A stretch of DNA of 64,000 nucleotides from positions 310,001 to 374,000 of the forward strand of contig JAKLMB010000032.1 in NCBI GenBank assembly GCA_022813625.1, in the 5' to 3' direction. How positions within the stretch are numbered: position 1 is the stretch's first letter; the number at the start of each line of letters is the position of its first letter. The notes under the pieces were generated by a model. That model was not told where the DNA came from. It searched no databases and was given only the letters and a program-made list of their open reading frames with translations. Shown one piece after another: positions 1 to 12,134 of the stretch. The stretch is from Aaosphaeria pasadenensis. Its lineage: Eukaryota > Ascomycota > Dothideomycetes > Pleosporales. A program made the translations under genes and the position numbers.

Positions 1-3000
1 CCTCGATCACCTTGCCCTTATCCAGCATGATGATGTTCTCAGCAATGGCCATCATCTCCCTCGCATGCGTGATAATTATGACAGTCATGTTCCGTTTCTG
101 ACGTCTGTACCTGAACTTCTTGGTTCCATTCTGCCATAGAGGCTCCTCGGGTTGTTTCTTTTCCGCGACGAGTCGTTGCACAGTTTCGCGGATGATGTTG
201 GCGGACTCGCCGTCAAGAGCGCTGGTCGCTTCGTCAAGGATGAGAATGTCTGGATTGCGGATTAGAGCTCGCGCTATGGCAATGCGCTGGGCCAGACCGC
301 CAGATACGCCGGTGCCGCCTTCACCAACGACAGTCTGGTAGCCGTTGGATAGACTCATTATGAAGTCGTCCACGCCGGCGGCCTGCGCAGCTAAGCGGAC
401 GTTGTCGTGAGACACAATTGGCGAGGAAGGCGAGAGTCCATACGCGATGTTTTCGGCCACTGTTCCTGGGAATAGGACAGGGGTTTGTGATACTATGGCC
501 ATATGAGAGCGAAGAGCCGGAGTTTGGAGATCTTTAATATCATGCCCTGATATAGTAATCCGACCTTTGTGAGAATAGGCAGATGCCTCGATTGGATATA
601 GCTTAAGCAGTAGAGAGGCGATGGTGGACTTTCCAGAACCGGATGGGCCCACTATGGCTGTACAACTGCCTTTTGGAATCTTTAAGCTAACATCTGTCAG
701 GATTTGTTGGTCCTTGCGCACTGGGTAGCTAAAGTTGACGTTTTGCAAGGTTATGTCTCCAGCGTTGGGGAGCTCGCTGTCACCGTCATGCTCGTGGGAG
801 TCTTGCGGCAGTCTTGCTAATCGGAGCAACCTTGATGCTGCGTCTTTGGAGACATTGATCTGGGGGATATAGTTGCCAATGTAGTTGACTTGGTTGACAC
901 TCAGGAGTATGATCGTGAAAGTCTCGATGATATTGGTAATGGTGAACTCTCGTGACGCAAGGACTGTTGATCCGTACCAGAGTAGTAGGCAGGCGACAAA
1001 GTAGGGAGCGGCTAAGTTGAGTCCGAATATAGAACCGATGTAAATTCCGCGCTTGATCCCAGTTTTGAGAGCCATGTTGATGGCCATCCGTGACTTTCTC
1101 TGGAAAATCGTCTCAAGCTGGAGGCAACGCACCGTTCTGATGCTGGTGAAAGTTTCATGCATGACCTGGCCGACCGCCTCACTTGCAGCATTTGTTCGGG
1201 TCTCCCAGCGTCCACTGACAGCGTTGTAGCCTCTCATAATAGCAAATAGGATAGGACCCGTAGCAAGAGCAACTAATGTGATCTTCCAACAAATGATCAA
1301 ACTCCAGATGAGGGCAACACCTACCATCGCAATCATGACTATGACAATGCCGAGGAAACGTCCTGGTAGATTTCGTGCCTCTTCTCCAAGGTGTCCAAGG
1401 CATTCCGATATACTCGCGATACTATTAATTTCATGATCGAAGAACTGTCGCGGTTGTTTCAAGATGCGTCGCATTGCTTCTTCTTTATAGAAGTTGGCCC
1501 ACCGCTGGGCGCAGATGTCGAACAGGAAATGAAAGCTGTAGGCTGCAATACCATCGAGTATGGCGATTCCGAGAATAATTAGAGCGTAACGGAGGGCCAG
1601 CTTTTGTTGATCGGCAGTAGCGTAGAACGTGGAGAGCAGTCTTGCAAAGACAAACGCAAACGAAGGGGTGCAAGCAGCGTGAACCATGGCGCATGAAATT
1701 GCGCAAATGAGCATGATCCGATGCCTGGAATCGAGAGCCGGCCATACAGTCTTCAGAACATGTGATATGGTGAGTGTCGTACTAGGAATGACAACTGTTG
1801 TACTGTCGTTGGACTCGACTGAATCCATACCACTGTCGTTACCCTTGTGTGTTTTGTTGAAAGTTTCCTTCTGTGTCGGAAGTGCCTGAGTGAATGAGAA
1901 CCTGGGATTGGAGACGATCGACAGAGGTCTACTGAAGTGTTTATGCTTGACTCGCAGAGAATCGTTCACTGTGTAAGGGGAAGGCAAGGCTCTAGATACA
2001 CTGTTTCTATGAAGTGTCTCTCCACCTGGTGAAGGACTCCGAAATATATCGGATGGTACTGTAGATTGCCTTCTATAGGTCGTCATGAGGAGCGAGTTTC
2101 GGTTTGGTGCCAGGAATGGAGACGCGATGGCTTCACCAAACATAGTTTCAGCGACTGTAGAGTGACAAGTGGTCCAGGATTCGTCGTAAAGAGACATTAT
2201 CTCTTCCGTTTCATCGTCCGTTTCCAACTCTCCATAATCTCCATGCTTTAGTCTTTGGCTTTGTTCAAGAAGTTCAGAGGACAATGGGTCGGGTTTGGCC
2301 TCGAAATCTTTCAAGTATCCGTCTCTTATCACCTGTGCCTCATTCATAATGTATACGTAGTCATCTGGAAGGATTTGCGACATATCGTGAGTGATCACAA
2401 TCGTCGTCTTACCTTGCCGCCATTTTCGAATGGCGTCAAACATAAGTGATCGTGTTACGTAGTCAAGGGCACTGGTCGACTCGTCCAGCACCAGGATGGG
2501 GGTATTGCGTATTCGAGCCCGTGCCATGGCTAATCGCTGTTTCTGGCCTCCGCTTAGTGCGTTGCCTTTCAAACCCACAGCAGTATCCAAGCCCTGTGGG
2601 AAAGTGTTGATCACATCTTTGAGGACAGCAAAGTCGATTGCTCTATGGATATCTCTCGCTGTTACGTGGCCGTCTCCGCGGCCCAGAGCTATGTTGCGGC
2701 GAACAGTTTCATTGAACAGGACACTATGTTGTTCGACAAGAGTGATGTTTTCTCGCAGCCATCGCAAGGCCAATTGATCAGCGGGCAAGCCATCGATGTA
2801 TATGTGGCCCGACTGGGGGTCATAGAGGCGTACGAGGAGCTGCCCCATGGTGCTCTTGCCGGAGCCACTACGGCCGACGACGAAAGTGGTTTCCCCTGCT
2901 GGGAAAAACGCTGAAACATTGTCCAATGCGGGTTGGTCCGGGCGAGTAGGGTATGAAAAGAAAATCTAGGGACTGTTAAAAACTGGGAGCATGTCATCGC

Positions 3001-4210
3001 ATGGAACCTGACCTTTTTGAACTCTATGTCCCCCGTGCAACGGGGAGGGTGATCTCCGCTATCAGTCTCGGTCTGTTCTTGCCGTTCCGAATCGTCCTCT
3101 AAGAGAAGCTTCAGTCCTGCCGCAGCTACCTTTCCTTTCTGCAATACAATGAGCTGGGGTATGAAGCCAGTGATTCCCTGAATAGCCAGCAGAGCTCCCC
3201 AGAACGTTGTCACTACTTGTCCGGTGTTTCTTTTGCCCGAGACGACGAGGTGGCTGCCGTACCAGAAAGCCTGGACAAAGACTCCCATGGTAACGAGTTG
3301 CATGAAACCAATCTGCAAGGAGCGGAAGTTGGCTTGCTGTTTGTACAATGTTCCTGCACGATCGATTGCGAGTATGAATCGTCGCAGCTCGAAGCGTTCG
3401 CCATTGAAGCATTTGACAGTTTCAATATTGCTGATAGCGCTTGTGACGTGCTTAGTTGCCTGTTGCAGTCTCTCGCCTTGTTGCACTGCTCGTTGAGACA
3501 GACGTGAACCGAGAAGCCCCATGACGAGAAAAATGACTGGGACGATACTGATTATGACCAGAGTGAGATCCCAACAGGAATAGAATGCTACCACAAGTGC
3601 CCCGATGCTCATAATAACCATTTGATAGCCTTCGCCGAGAGGCTGGGATGTAGATAACTGGAGGTCCCGAACGTGCCTGGGGAACACTGGTGTTAGATCG
3701 CCCACTGGTATCTTTCGATTTCAAGCCTTACATTTGAATTCCAGAGACCATTGCAGGAACGCCGCTTTTTTTCAAGTCGTACCATCCAATCTTCTTCCGT
3801 AGGAGAACATCGAAGATCTTTTGTCGGGCATTCTGGGCTTGGAGCTCGCCAAAAGCAAGCTGCAGCATGAAATAACAACTGCTTGAGACCCAACCCACTG
3901 CAGTTATCCCGGTCAGGAATATTATCCATCGTGTAGTGTTGTCAATTAATTCCGCTGAGGATATGGCTCCGGCTCCAAAGTTGGCAAACTCATGAAAGAT
4001 CTGGCCGTAGATGATTGCCATGGCTGGCATCACTAGAGCTGCAATGGTCGCAAAGGCCGCGGAGGCACAGACGGTAATGACGTGCTTTCTAGTAGTAAAG
4101 CTGAAGATGTCTTTCCAATAGATCTTCCGATGAGCATCATTGTTACTCTGCTCATTCTGTTGGTCTCCGTTGTGTCCTTCGCGTACTCTCGATGCTGTCG
4201 CGGAGGTCAT
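1..4210 (-). CDS. STE6-like full-length ABC transporter (a-factor/lipopeptide exporter type), 3' end cut by window edge
   Basis: Full-size ABCB exporter, TMD-NBD-TMD-NBD. The start is at 4210. Introns are 3677-3731 and 2966-3012; after the second the frame stays open to position 1, giving at least 1,369 residues. NBD1 (about 2900-2350) has the Walker B LDESTSALD and the H-loop TIVITHDMSQ. A long acidic/serine-rich linker follows, then the second membrane domain (about 1800-850). NBD2 (about 760-1) has the Walker B ILILDEATSALD and the H-loop IIITHAREMM. Fungal homologues export the farnesylated a-type mating pheromone at the plasma membrane; that role is inferred from overall similarity and the NBD1 H-loop context. 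NBD2 carries an extra basic stretch (around EEPLWQNGTKKFRYRR) between Walker B and the H-loop. It could instead be a drug exporter. Only the last few dozen residues appear to be missing. Confidence 0.88.
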
Positions 4211-4855
4211 TGCGGTGATATCAATGCTAGAAAATATTCAACGCAAGAAACGATAGAAAGATACCAATTATGTTCATGGATAGTTTGGAGTTATGGACTT
4301 GCGGCTTGAAGGTGAATGCTAGATGTAGACTAGTAATCCGTTGCCACGCGACGAGCTTTGTTTGGCCTTCATATTGTTCTCAGCAGTACAAGGCAGCACT
4401 GGCGACGGGAACGCCACGAGCCGTAAACACGCCTTCACTAGCTGATTCACTCACTTGGTAATTCATGTCGCATAAAAACAAGTTTTTGGGGTATTCTCTA
4501 ATCCGATGTGACGTTGATATCTACCTACTCCTATATCAAAGGCCGCACCCTGCTACACTCTTTTGCTCTGCGGGATTATATGTAGACCTGCTTGCGGCAT
4601 TGTAGCTGATGCTCCTCGATTCCCCGAGACCTCCTGTGCCTAGAACCTCGTATGACGAAGGTCTGATTATTGCTCCCAGTTCGACGCTGCACAGATCCGG
4701 TGAAACAAGCTGTGCTCAATGGACTAACGCAAGTCATCAGCAAGCATGCCGCATTCAGTGCTGTCTTAGCAAAGGGTTGGCTGCTGGGTAGCTAGACGCA
4801 AACAAATCGAAACTGTTGGGTGATTGATGAATGAAACTCGATTGTCTCAAGCTAA
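4211..4855. other. Intergenic, promoter side of the STE6-like gene
   Basis: This lies between the start of the STE6-like gene and the stop of the PBDC1-like gene, both on the minus strand. Short open frames here have no family resemblance. I see no repeat or RNA gene. Confidence 0.6.
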
Positions 4856-5469
4856 TTACTTGGACTCTGGATGCGCCCTTTCGTACACCCAGTCGTTCAA
4901 TCCTTCACGGTTCCTATCCTGGAGTCAGCAGTAAAACGGAATCTTAGACTTAGTATGTCTTACCTCACAATCTCTATAGCGTAGAACTGCATGCGGACTG
5001 CGAAGATGGTGTTGTGTTGTTCGTACTCCTCTTTGGGATTGTTCCGCAGCATAGTGCCAAAGTTGTAATCGTCAACCTTCTTCTCATATTCCGTGATGAA
5101 TTTGCGCCAGCGCTCCTTGCCCTCCTTGCTCTTCATCTCATCCTCATTTATGGTAGCCTTCGGGTCAAACTCTGGGAAGTCCTTCTTGAAGTGCTCGTAG
5201 ATTTCATCGTCGAATTTTGTGAGGCGCAATTTCGATCCGGGGACTTTCTCGAGGATGCTCCAGTACGTTTCTACGTGGCGCACGACTTGAAGCTGTGTCA
5301 GTCGCTACGACTAGATGGTTTGGGGAGGACAAATGAACCTTTGACGGCGAATTGCTTCTCAATCTGTTCAAGGGTTAGTTTTGCCTTGCGATTAGCAGCA
5401 GTGTGAACATACATCCTCGAAGTTATCAGTATCCTCGGCATTGATGTTAGCACCAGCTGGTAGAGACAT
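4856..5469 (-). CDS. PBDC1-like protein (polysaccharide biosynthesis domain-containing 1; yeast YPL225W family)
   Basis: Small cytosolic protein of 153 residues assembled from four exons: 5413-5469, 5339-5363, 4969-5285 and 4856-4918. The exon total is 462 bases, an exact multiple of three. Family hallmarks are the block TYWSILEKVPGSKLRLTKFD, then YEHFKKDFPEF, and the C-terminal EIDRNREGLNDWV that only appears after the last splice (donor GTGAGG). The length matches yeast YPL225W (about 146 residues). The family has been linked to nascent-chain or chaperone handling of eEF1A, despite its 'polysaccharide biosynthesis' label. The start was chosen because MSLPAGANINAEDTDNFED splices in frame into IEKQFAV. 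The second exon is only 25 bases. Confidence 0.88.
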
Positions 5470-5831
5470 GATTGCAGTATTGTAGTTGGTATTTTCCTGC
5501 GTTTGTTGTAGGGATTGAGATGCAAAACTAATACTTGGGGTGACGAGTGTTTGTTTTATATATGGGGTGGAATGAATTTAGATAGAGGGGAAGAAATTGG
5601 CGGCGATGACGATGGAAGCTTCGCGCCCCACCCCGCCGGTTCCTTGCGCCACCACACATTGATTTTCGTACCATCGCACCGTATTATTTGCTGACTCAAC
5701 GAGAGAATGGGGTTAAGTTTGGCTAACTTTAACTTAATTAGGCCCAAAGTTTACATGCCTTCAATTTGGTTATTGAGCAAAAGTCCAGAAATTCCCCAGC
5801 TGCTACGGTCTTCTCCACTGCCACCAAACCA
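5470..5831. other. Divergent promoter between PBDC1-like and WDR6-like genes
   Basis: This 362-base spacer separates two divergently transcribed housekeeping genes and must hold both promoters. It contains a short GC-rich patch near 5600-5640. I recognise no further motif. Confidence 0.6.
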
Positions 5832-8800
5832 ATGTCACAAGTCGGACGAGTAAGTCAATAATGCTTCATTACACAGAACAATAGTTCATCCATTGACGAA
5901 TGTAGCATGAGGCGACTCGTGTTCCCGTGACCGCCTTGGGCACTCTGGGGCCACTCGTTTTCTGCGCCGAGGGACCTCATCTGCGATTGTATCACAGTTT
6001 CAAATTCCTCGCAACAAAACAAATCTTCGAAGGCCAAGCAATACATGGAATTGCCGTCCACTCCGAGCATCCCCAATATGCATTCATAGCTATTTGGGGA
6101 GGATGCCTTGTTCGCCTGTTGCGTATCGATTCCTCCTTGCTAGCCGGCGAGATCGAACCTAGCATCTTTGACCATGTCCGCAGTACTGCAATCTGTAAAA
6201 CGACCGATTGGGTTCTCGACCTCTGCTTTGGGCCTTCTGCCTCCGGGGATGATTATTCTGAAGATGAATCCGTTACTTGTGCTGCCGTGACCGCCCATGA
6301 TGCTCTTCTAGAATTGAAATTGGACCACGACCGAAGTAGCGAAGAGAGTCATGATCTGGGCTCTTTGAAGGTGTCAGAGCTAACATCAAGCACGCGATCT
6401 ATTTTATATTCTGCAGACGTTCTGTGGGAGGACCGGGATCGAATTCTGATTGCTGCCGGTACAGCGTTCGGAGAGATCATTTATTGGTCGTGGTCACGAG
6501 GACCTGATGGACATTCCAGTTCTCGGACACACCACGTTTTCTTAGGCCATGAAGGCTCCATATTCGGAGTGGAGATCTCGAAAGAGTTTCTGGACATCTC
6601 GAGCAAGAAGTCCACAAGGCTACTTGCTAGCTGCAGCGATGACCGAACGATCCGAATATGGGACGTCTCAGGTGATGGATCGCAATTATCAACACCAGAC
6701 ATTGGCTCGGAAGCGACGAGGACTCGGCACACTGGGTTCAGTAACGAAGCTATTGACATGGATGTCTCGAGTGCGCCGTCCCTAGCAATTGGTTGGGGAC
6801 ACACCTCACGCGTCTGGACAGCACGCTTTCTCGATGCCGATGTCCCTGGAGCAAGCATCTGCCTCCTTTCATCAGGAGAAGATGCAACATCGCGAGTATG
6901 GCATCTAGTACCAAGCATTGGAGGACCTACCCGATTTGACCTAAAACAAGTGAGTTGCGCGGCTTACCATAATGGGAAAAATATATGGTCGGAGGCGTTA
7001 TACGAACCAGTCCCGGGCATCCCATATATCGTATGCGGCGGAGCGGACAGCAAGATAATTGCTCGAGTGCTTTCCTCGTCACTGCAACCCGATCGTCAGG
7101 GAATCATCCGTACAGGCGAGTACACAGTAGAGGATATTGTCGCCATTCAGACACAACCACACCTCGTATCAATATCTCCAAAGTCGTCGGCACATAAGTC
7201 GTCGAAAGTCTCAGAATTCTTCCGAAGTTATGCTTTCGTCGATTCAGAGACATTATTGCTCACCACGAACAGCGGTAAAGTCTATCTCGAAAAGCTGTCG
7301 ATTGATGTGGATGACGCCGAAGTCACTGGTATGATTTCCGACTCCAAGCTTCTAGACGAAAAAGACGATCTCCGCGGATACTCGATTTGCGCTGCCCACA
7401 AAACGCTTGGTGTGGCATTTGTAGCTGGTTCTCGCGGAAGCATCTACATGTATCGCCAGAACCAGCCAAAATTGTCGCACATTTACTCCACCAAAGGAAA
7501 GGCTGGAAGTTTGTTCGTTGCGAGCACCGCAAGCAAGACTGGGGTAGTAAAGCTGTTGGTAACGTTGATGGGGCAGTCGACTGCCTATCTCCTCTCTATC
7601 GAGAAAGACCGGGAGGAGAACGTCCTTGTGAGGGAGGTTGCGTTGCCGATCTCCGAATCATTGACTGGGTCGACGATCACAAGTATGGAGCATGTAGTGT
7701 ACGATGATAAGGCGGAATATGTCTTCCTTGGGTTCCGTGGAGGCTCCATCACCATTTACTCTCTCACCACCACTGTGAATGACGAAATCCAGCACACAAC
7801 AGCGTCACTGATCAGGATCATCCCCCAAGTTCACGGAAAAGAGACAGTCACATCTATGATGTGGACACCGTCTGGAGACAACACACTTTTCCAAGGATAT
7901 CTCACCTCCGTCGGTCGAGATAGCTGCGTGGCCATTCATTCCGTAGATCTTTCCGAAAACTCGGTTGCCATTGTTCACAACGTTCCGCTTGCGATAGGAC
8001 CGAACATCGAGGGTCTGTATTTCAAAGACAGCCACCTCATCGTCTACGGTTTCTCAAGTGTTGCGTTCGTTCAGTATGATACCACATCGGAAGAAGAGAT
8101 TATGAGCGTCGAGACGGGAGGGTCGCATCGAAGCTGGGCTTTCCAACCCCAGTCTACAGAAGATGGAGGAGGCACATTGGTTTGGACCCGGGCGTCTACC
8201 ATGCATATCCGCACCCAGAAACAACCAAACCATGTTGTGATCAGGTCGGGAGGGCACGGTCGAGAAATCAAAGCCGTAGCTGCGCGCAATAGGATATCTG
8301 CGGAAGGATCAAGGCAGCTCGTCGCCACAGGCGCTGAAGATACCGACATCAAGATCTTTGAGTACGTAGACGGAGACTTCGTATGCAGGCGTACATTGAG
8401 GAAACACGTCACTGGTATACAACATCTTCAGTGGTCCGAGGACGGAGAGTACCTATTCAGCAGTGGTGGGTGCGAAGAGTTCTACATCTGGCGAGTGCGA
8501 TTCCTACCGTCATCACTGGGTATAGGTGTTGTGTGCGAGTCTATCTGCACGCCTAAGAGTGATCATCCAGACTTGAGGATCATGTCTTTTGATGTTCAGA
8601 AAAGAGCTTCAACTGGCGGATATCTCATTTCGATGGTGTATTCCGATTCGAAGATAGGGGTATGTTTCAAACACATCACTCGCAGGTCATACACAACTCC
8701 TTTATTAACAATTGCCTAGGTTTACAGCTACGATGTCACAGCGGCCCAGAAATGGCGTTTTATTGCCACGGGAACCTACCTTACGTCCTGCTTGACCCAA

Positions 8801-9406
8801 ACAGTTTTTCTCCCAGATGCTACCATTTTGACCGCAGGTACAGATGGGCATGCTGTCTTTTGGGCTTTGCCAGAATCAGTCCGCGGACCACATGAGAATC
8901 TGCCCGCTGATTCTGAGAAATTGACTTGGAAAGATCCTATTCGCATCCATCAAAATGCATCAAAGACACTCGTAAGTCAACTGTTAGAGAACGGGCACAT
9001 AGTGGTTGTCTCTGGCGGCGATGATGGCAGCTTGTGTCTGCAATACATCGATGTGACTACGTGCACTGCGAGGCCGCCAATAATCGTAAACCGCGCGCAC
9101 AGTTCGGCAGTGACAGCTTGCGCTGTTGCTTCGTATGAGGTGAATGCTTCCTACCAACGTTTCTATTTAATGACGTCCGGAAACGACCAGTGGATAAGAG
9201 TTTGGGAGGTCACAGTAAACGCAAACGAAGGAGTGAATCACATGCTAGCCATAAGAAGGATAAAAAGGCTCAAAACAAATGTCGCAGATGTCTCGAGTAT
9301 GACAGTACTGCCTCAAAGGAGGGTTTTGATCACGGGGGTGGGGATGGAAGTTACTGATACCAGCCTCGTCCCAATGTCTGAAGCTCCGAGACATTGTGGT
9401 CTGTGA
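5832..9406 (+). CDS. WDR6/Trm734-like WD40 protein, cofactor for tRNA wobble 2'-O-methylation
   Basis: Large WD40-repeat protein of 1,152 residues in three exons (5832-5849, 5906-8659, 8720-9406; exact multiple of three). Exon 1 encodes only MSQVGR. It joins in frame to HEATRVPVTALGTLGPLVFC, which aligns with the conserved family start that precedes the first repeat. WD signatures include SCSDDRTIRIWDVSG, SSGEDATSRVWHL, TAGTDGHAVFWALP, VSGGDDGSLCLQYI and MTSGNDQWIRVWEV. Yeast Trm734 and human WDR6 bind the methyltransferase Trm7/FTSJ1 to direct ribose methylation at tRNA position 34. The size, about 14 scattered repeats and the terminal GVGMEV block fit this family rather than a generic WD40 scaffold. 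The partner Trm7 is not in this window. Confidence 0.87.
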
Positions 9407-9826
9407 AATGGTCTGTGACATGGTGCTCTGAGACTGTTGGGGGGATTGTAGCCCTTAAAAGAGTAATGAAATGGTTCTTGCAGCGCCGTCGTTGAATTGT
9501 TGAGTGAGCACTGAGACATAGAGAGGCTGGGAGAGGGGTAAGAGCGATGGAAAAGGTGCTGAAGTCCGCGATAAGATCAGATAAGATCGATTCGGCTAGA
9601 TCCTACTGTAGCAGTCGAACCATGGTTGAGGCTTCTGGAAACGGGTCGGGGGCTGGGTACCAAACTATCGCACCGAGCGCGTTGCCACAGCAACCGCGCA
9701 CGCCAAGCTTTCGCGCAAACATAATGGCGGCCGTCACACTTCCTTCTCCCTCTCTCTTTCCTCACACTCACAACACACAACTTCCACCCGCAACCCAACA
9801 CGATCATCAAGAAATCACTCTCCACG
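9407..9826. other. Intergenic, upstream of the BRCT repeat protein
   Basis: This holds the 3' flank of the WDR6-like gene and the promoter of the BRCT gene. Positions 9740-9826 are pyrimidine-rich (many CTTCC/CTCTC runs), as is common just before fungal start codons. Around 9567-9590 a short direct repeat of AGATCAGATAAGATC-like sequence is present. Confidence 0.5.
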
Positions 9827-11758
9827 ATGGTCACCACACGCTCTCGCGCGAAGCAGGAGCCTTCGGGCACTGCTGCCGCCAACACCAGCACCACTTCTAC
9901 CAACACTCTCAATGCACCTCCCAAACGTGCAAAGAAGGCGCCCGCTGCGGCAGCCGCGCCAACCACCAAGAAGCCCGCAAGCAGAGTCACCAAAGCGTCC
10001 AAAGTGCCAAATAAGGCTTCACCAAAAAAACCAGCTGTGATCACTGAGGCCCCACCAAAGCGGGCACCGAGGAAGGCAGCCGTGCCAGCAAAGGCGGCAC
10101 CTGCACAGGCGACACAAGTGAAGGCGACACAAGCAAAGGCTGCCCCAGCAAAGGCAACTCGGGCAAAAGCAACACAAGCAAAGGCATCGCAATCAAAGGC
10201 ATCACAGGTAGAGGCGAAGGAAGTCCTTGCGACACCAGTCAAGCCAGCCTCGCCAGTTCAAGAGGAAGATCCGCTTGCGGAGTTTCCTCAGTACCCAAGC
10301 ACCCCAGACGTGTATCCTCTTGCAGAATTCCCTCAGTACCCCACCACCCCAGATGTCAACCCTCTGGCCCAGTTCCCCCAATACCCATCAACTCCCAACG
10401 TCAACCCGCTTGGAGAATTTCCGCAGTACCCTACCACCCCAGATGTTAACCCTATGGCGGAGCATCCTCAATACCCAACCACGCCAAATGTCAATCCTTT
10501 GGCTGAATTCCCTCAATATCCGACCACCCCTAATGTCAACCCACTTGCGGAGTTTCCTCAGTACCCCACTACTCCGGCAGTCAACACAATGGCTCAGGTT
10601 CAAAACCAGCCATCGACCCCAGAGCAGCGCCCTGCATCTACCCAGAGGACTGCATTCCAGTCGGATCCGACAACTCCCGAGCAAGATGTCTCCCCCGGAA
10701 AGCCAGAAGTCTCATTTGCTCTCAACGTTGAAGCGCCAAACCTGCCATCTATGGGTCTTCAGAACCCGACTCTTAACCCACCAAGTCTCCATGCCTCTAA
10801 CTGGCAGACTCCAGCTCTCCAGGCCCCGTCTCTTCGTGCCCCATCTCCTCAACTCATTGCTAAGAGCTTTCCCAACGCATCCCCTTACAAATCTGCTATG
10901 CGCTCTCCTCAGAAGCCCGAAGTAGAGAGTCCCAAGAAGTCCGTCTCCTTCCAATCCTATCTGTACACAAGCACCGAGAGCATGTTCTTCAACCCCGACG
11001 GTTTGCTTGCAGGGAGCGTTTTCTTTTGTGATGTTCAGCACAAGGGCAGAGACCAGGCCCACCTGTATGCTACACTTCTGGAGGAACTTGGTGCTCTTGT
11101 CGCCGACAAATGGGATAAACATACCAGAGGAATCACCCATGTTCTGTTCAAGGACGGTGATGACGAGACGTTGGAGAAGGTCGCGGCCACGCATGGCGAG
11201 GTCAAGTGCGTCGATCTGGGCTTTATCCTGGATTGCGAGAAGTTCAACAAGCGCATGGACGAGTCGGACTATGCTGTCGATCTGAACCCCAGCAATCATT
11301 CAAAGCCTGAACCAAAGAGGCAGGCCTACACCCCAGCACGCACACCTTCTAAGTTCTTCATGGGTCTCGAGACCAGCAGTCTGCCTAGCACTCCTCCCAC
11401 CCCCACCAGCTCCGAGTTCGACAGATCCTTCGTCGAAGAGGAGAAGGAGAACACCAAGCCGAGCCCGCTGTATAAGCTCAACCCCAACGCGTCTAGGAAC
11501 ATCATGAGGACGTGCCCAAGCAAGTTTGCAGGCGCTCCGGCGTCTGCACGGAAGCTCTATGCACAGACTCCTACGAGGAATGCAAGGCCCAGTACACTTA
11601 ACTACACGGGCCCAGTAAACAACAAATATCTTGCTCAGAGCCCAGGCCGCTCTCTTCTCTTCCAACCTCTCACGGCTCAGCCGACTCGCAAACGCATGTT
11701 GGAGGACCTTGACGACGATGAGTCCTTTGGCGCGCCCAAGAAACTTCGCTTCTCGTAA
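9827..11758 (+). CDS. BRCT-domain protein with a tandem S/T-P repeat array and basic, Ala/Lys-rich N-terminus
   Basis: Uninterrupted frame of 643 residues; I do not recognise a named orthologue. Residues 1-145 are Ala/Lys/Pro-rich and basic (MVTTRSRAKQ..., then repeats of the form KATQAKA), resembling DNA- or chromatin-binding tails. Residues 149-253 hold seven 15-residue repeats of consensus PLAEFPQYPTTPDVN plus a degenerate eighth. Each contains a Ser/Thr-Pro dipeptide, the minimal proline-directed kinase site. Residues about 392-485 form one BRCT domain (GSVFFCDVQHKG at its start, then GITHVLFKDG and VKCVDLGFILDCEKF). The C-terminus is rich in TPS/TPT motifs and ends in a probable nuclear signal (PTRKRM, then PKKLRFS). 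A nuclear, cell-cycle-phosphorylated role is inference. The frame and start look firm: the ATG is the first after a pyrimidine-rich leader. Confidence 0.8.
   Translation: MVTTRSRAKQEPSGTAAANTSTTSTNTLNAPPKRAKKAPAAAAAPTTKKPASRVTKASKVPNKASPKKPAVITEAPPKRAPRKAAVPAKAAPAQATQVKATQAKAAPAKATRAKATQAKASQSKASQVEAKEVLATPVKPASPVQEEDPLAEFPQYPSTPDVYPLAEFPQYPTTPDVNPLAQFPQYPSTPNVNPLGEFPQYPTTPDVNPMAEHPQYPTTPNVNPLAEFPQYPTTPNVNPLAEFPQYPTTPAVNTMAQVQNQPSTPEQRPASTQRTAFQSDPTTPEQDVSPGKPEVSFALNVEAPNLPSMGLQNPTLNPPSLHASNWQTPALQAPSLRAPSPQLIAKSFPNASPYKSAMRSPQKPEVESPKKSVSFQSYLYTSTESMFFNPDGLLAGSVFFCDVQHKGRDQAHLYATLLEELGALVADKWDKHTRGITHVLFKDGDDETLEKVAATHGEVKCVDLGFILDCEKFNKRMDESDYAVDLNPSNHSKPEPKRQAYTPARTPSKFFMGLETSSLPSTPPTPTSSEFDRSFVEEEKENTKPSPLYKLNPNASRNIMRTCPSKFAGAPASARKLYAQTPTRNARPSTLNYTGPVNNKYLAQSPGRSLLFQPLTAQPTRKRMLEDLDDDESFGAPKKLRFS
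10271..10585 (+). repeat. Seven tandem 45-base units coding a 15-residue S/T-P repeat
   Basis: The units encode variants of PLAEFPQYPTTPDVN (residues 149-253 of the BRCT protein). They differ mainly at third positions and at a few residues (QF, GE, EH, S for T), so the array is old enough to have diverged but keeps its frame and the FPQYP-S/T-TP core. Confidence 0.9.
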
Positions 11759-12134
11759 ATTTCTCAAAAACCATCTACTCTTTTAGAGTGCTGGTATCTT
11801 TGTGCACCTTTCATGATGCTACGGACTTTGCAACGGACACGACTATTCAAGGCGCGTTACGGAGTTTTGTACGATTATGAACTTTTTCTTTCCCTTTTTT
11901 GTAACAACGACAAAAGCATCAGTGGACGAGGGTATGTCTACTTCTATGATTTCAAACGGCGTTGGGTGGTAACCTGGAGTTCTGGAAAATCGAGCGACAG
12001 GCATGAGACGAATCATTGACTTTCCTTTTTTGTATAACGATACCCCCCGTCCCCATCGAGACGAATGAGCGGACTAGTTTTGTGCATTGGATTTGGGAAA
12101 TATACTTAGCGAAGTGTCGGAGCTTTATCAGACA

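Noticed and set aside
9577..10242. Minus-strand frame of 221 codons, low-complexity Ala/Phe/Cys-rich
   Set aside because: Antisense of the Ala/Lys-rich N-terminus of the BRCT protein; composition follows from the sense repeats.
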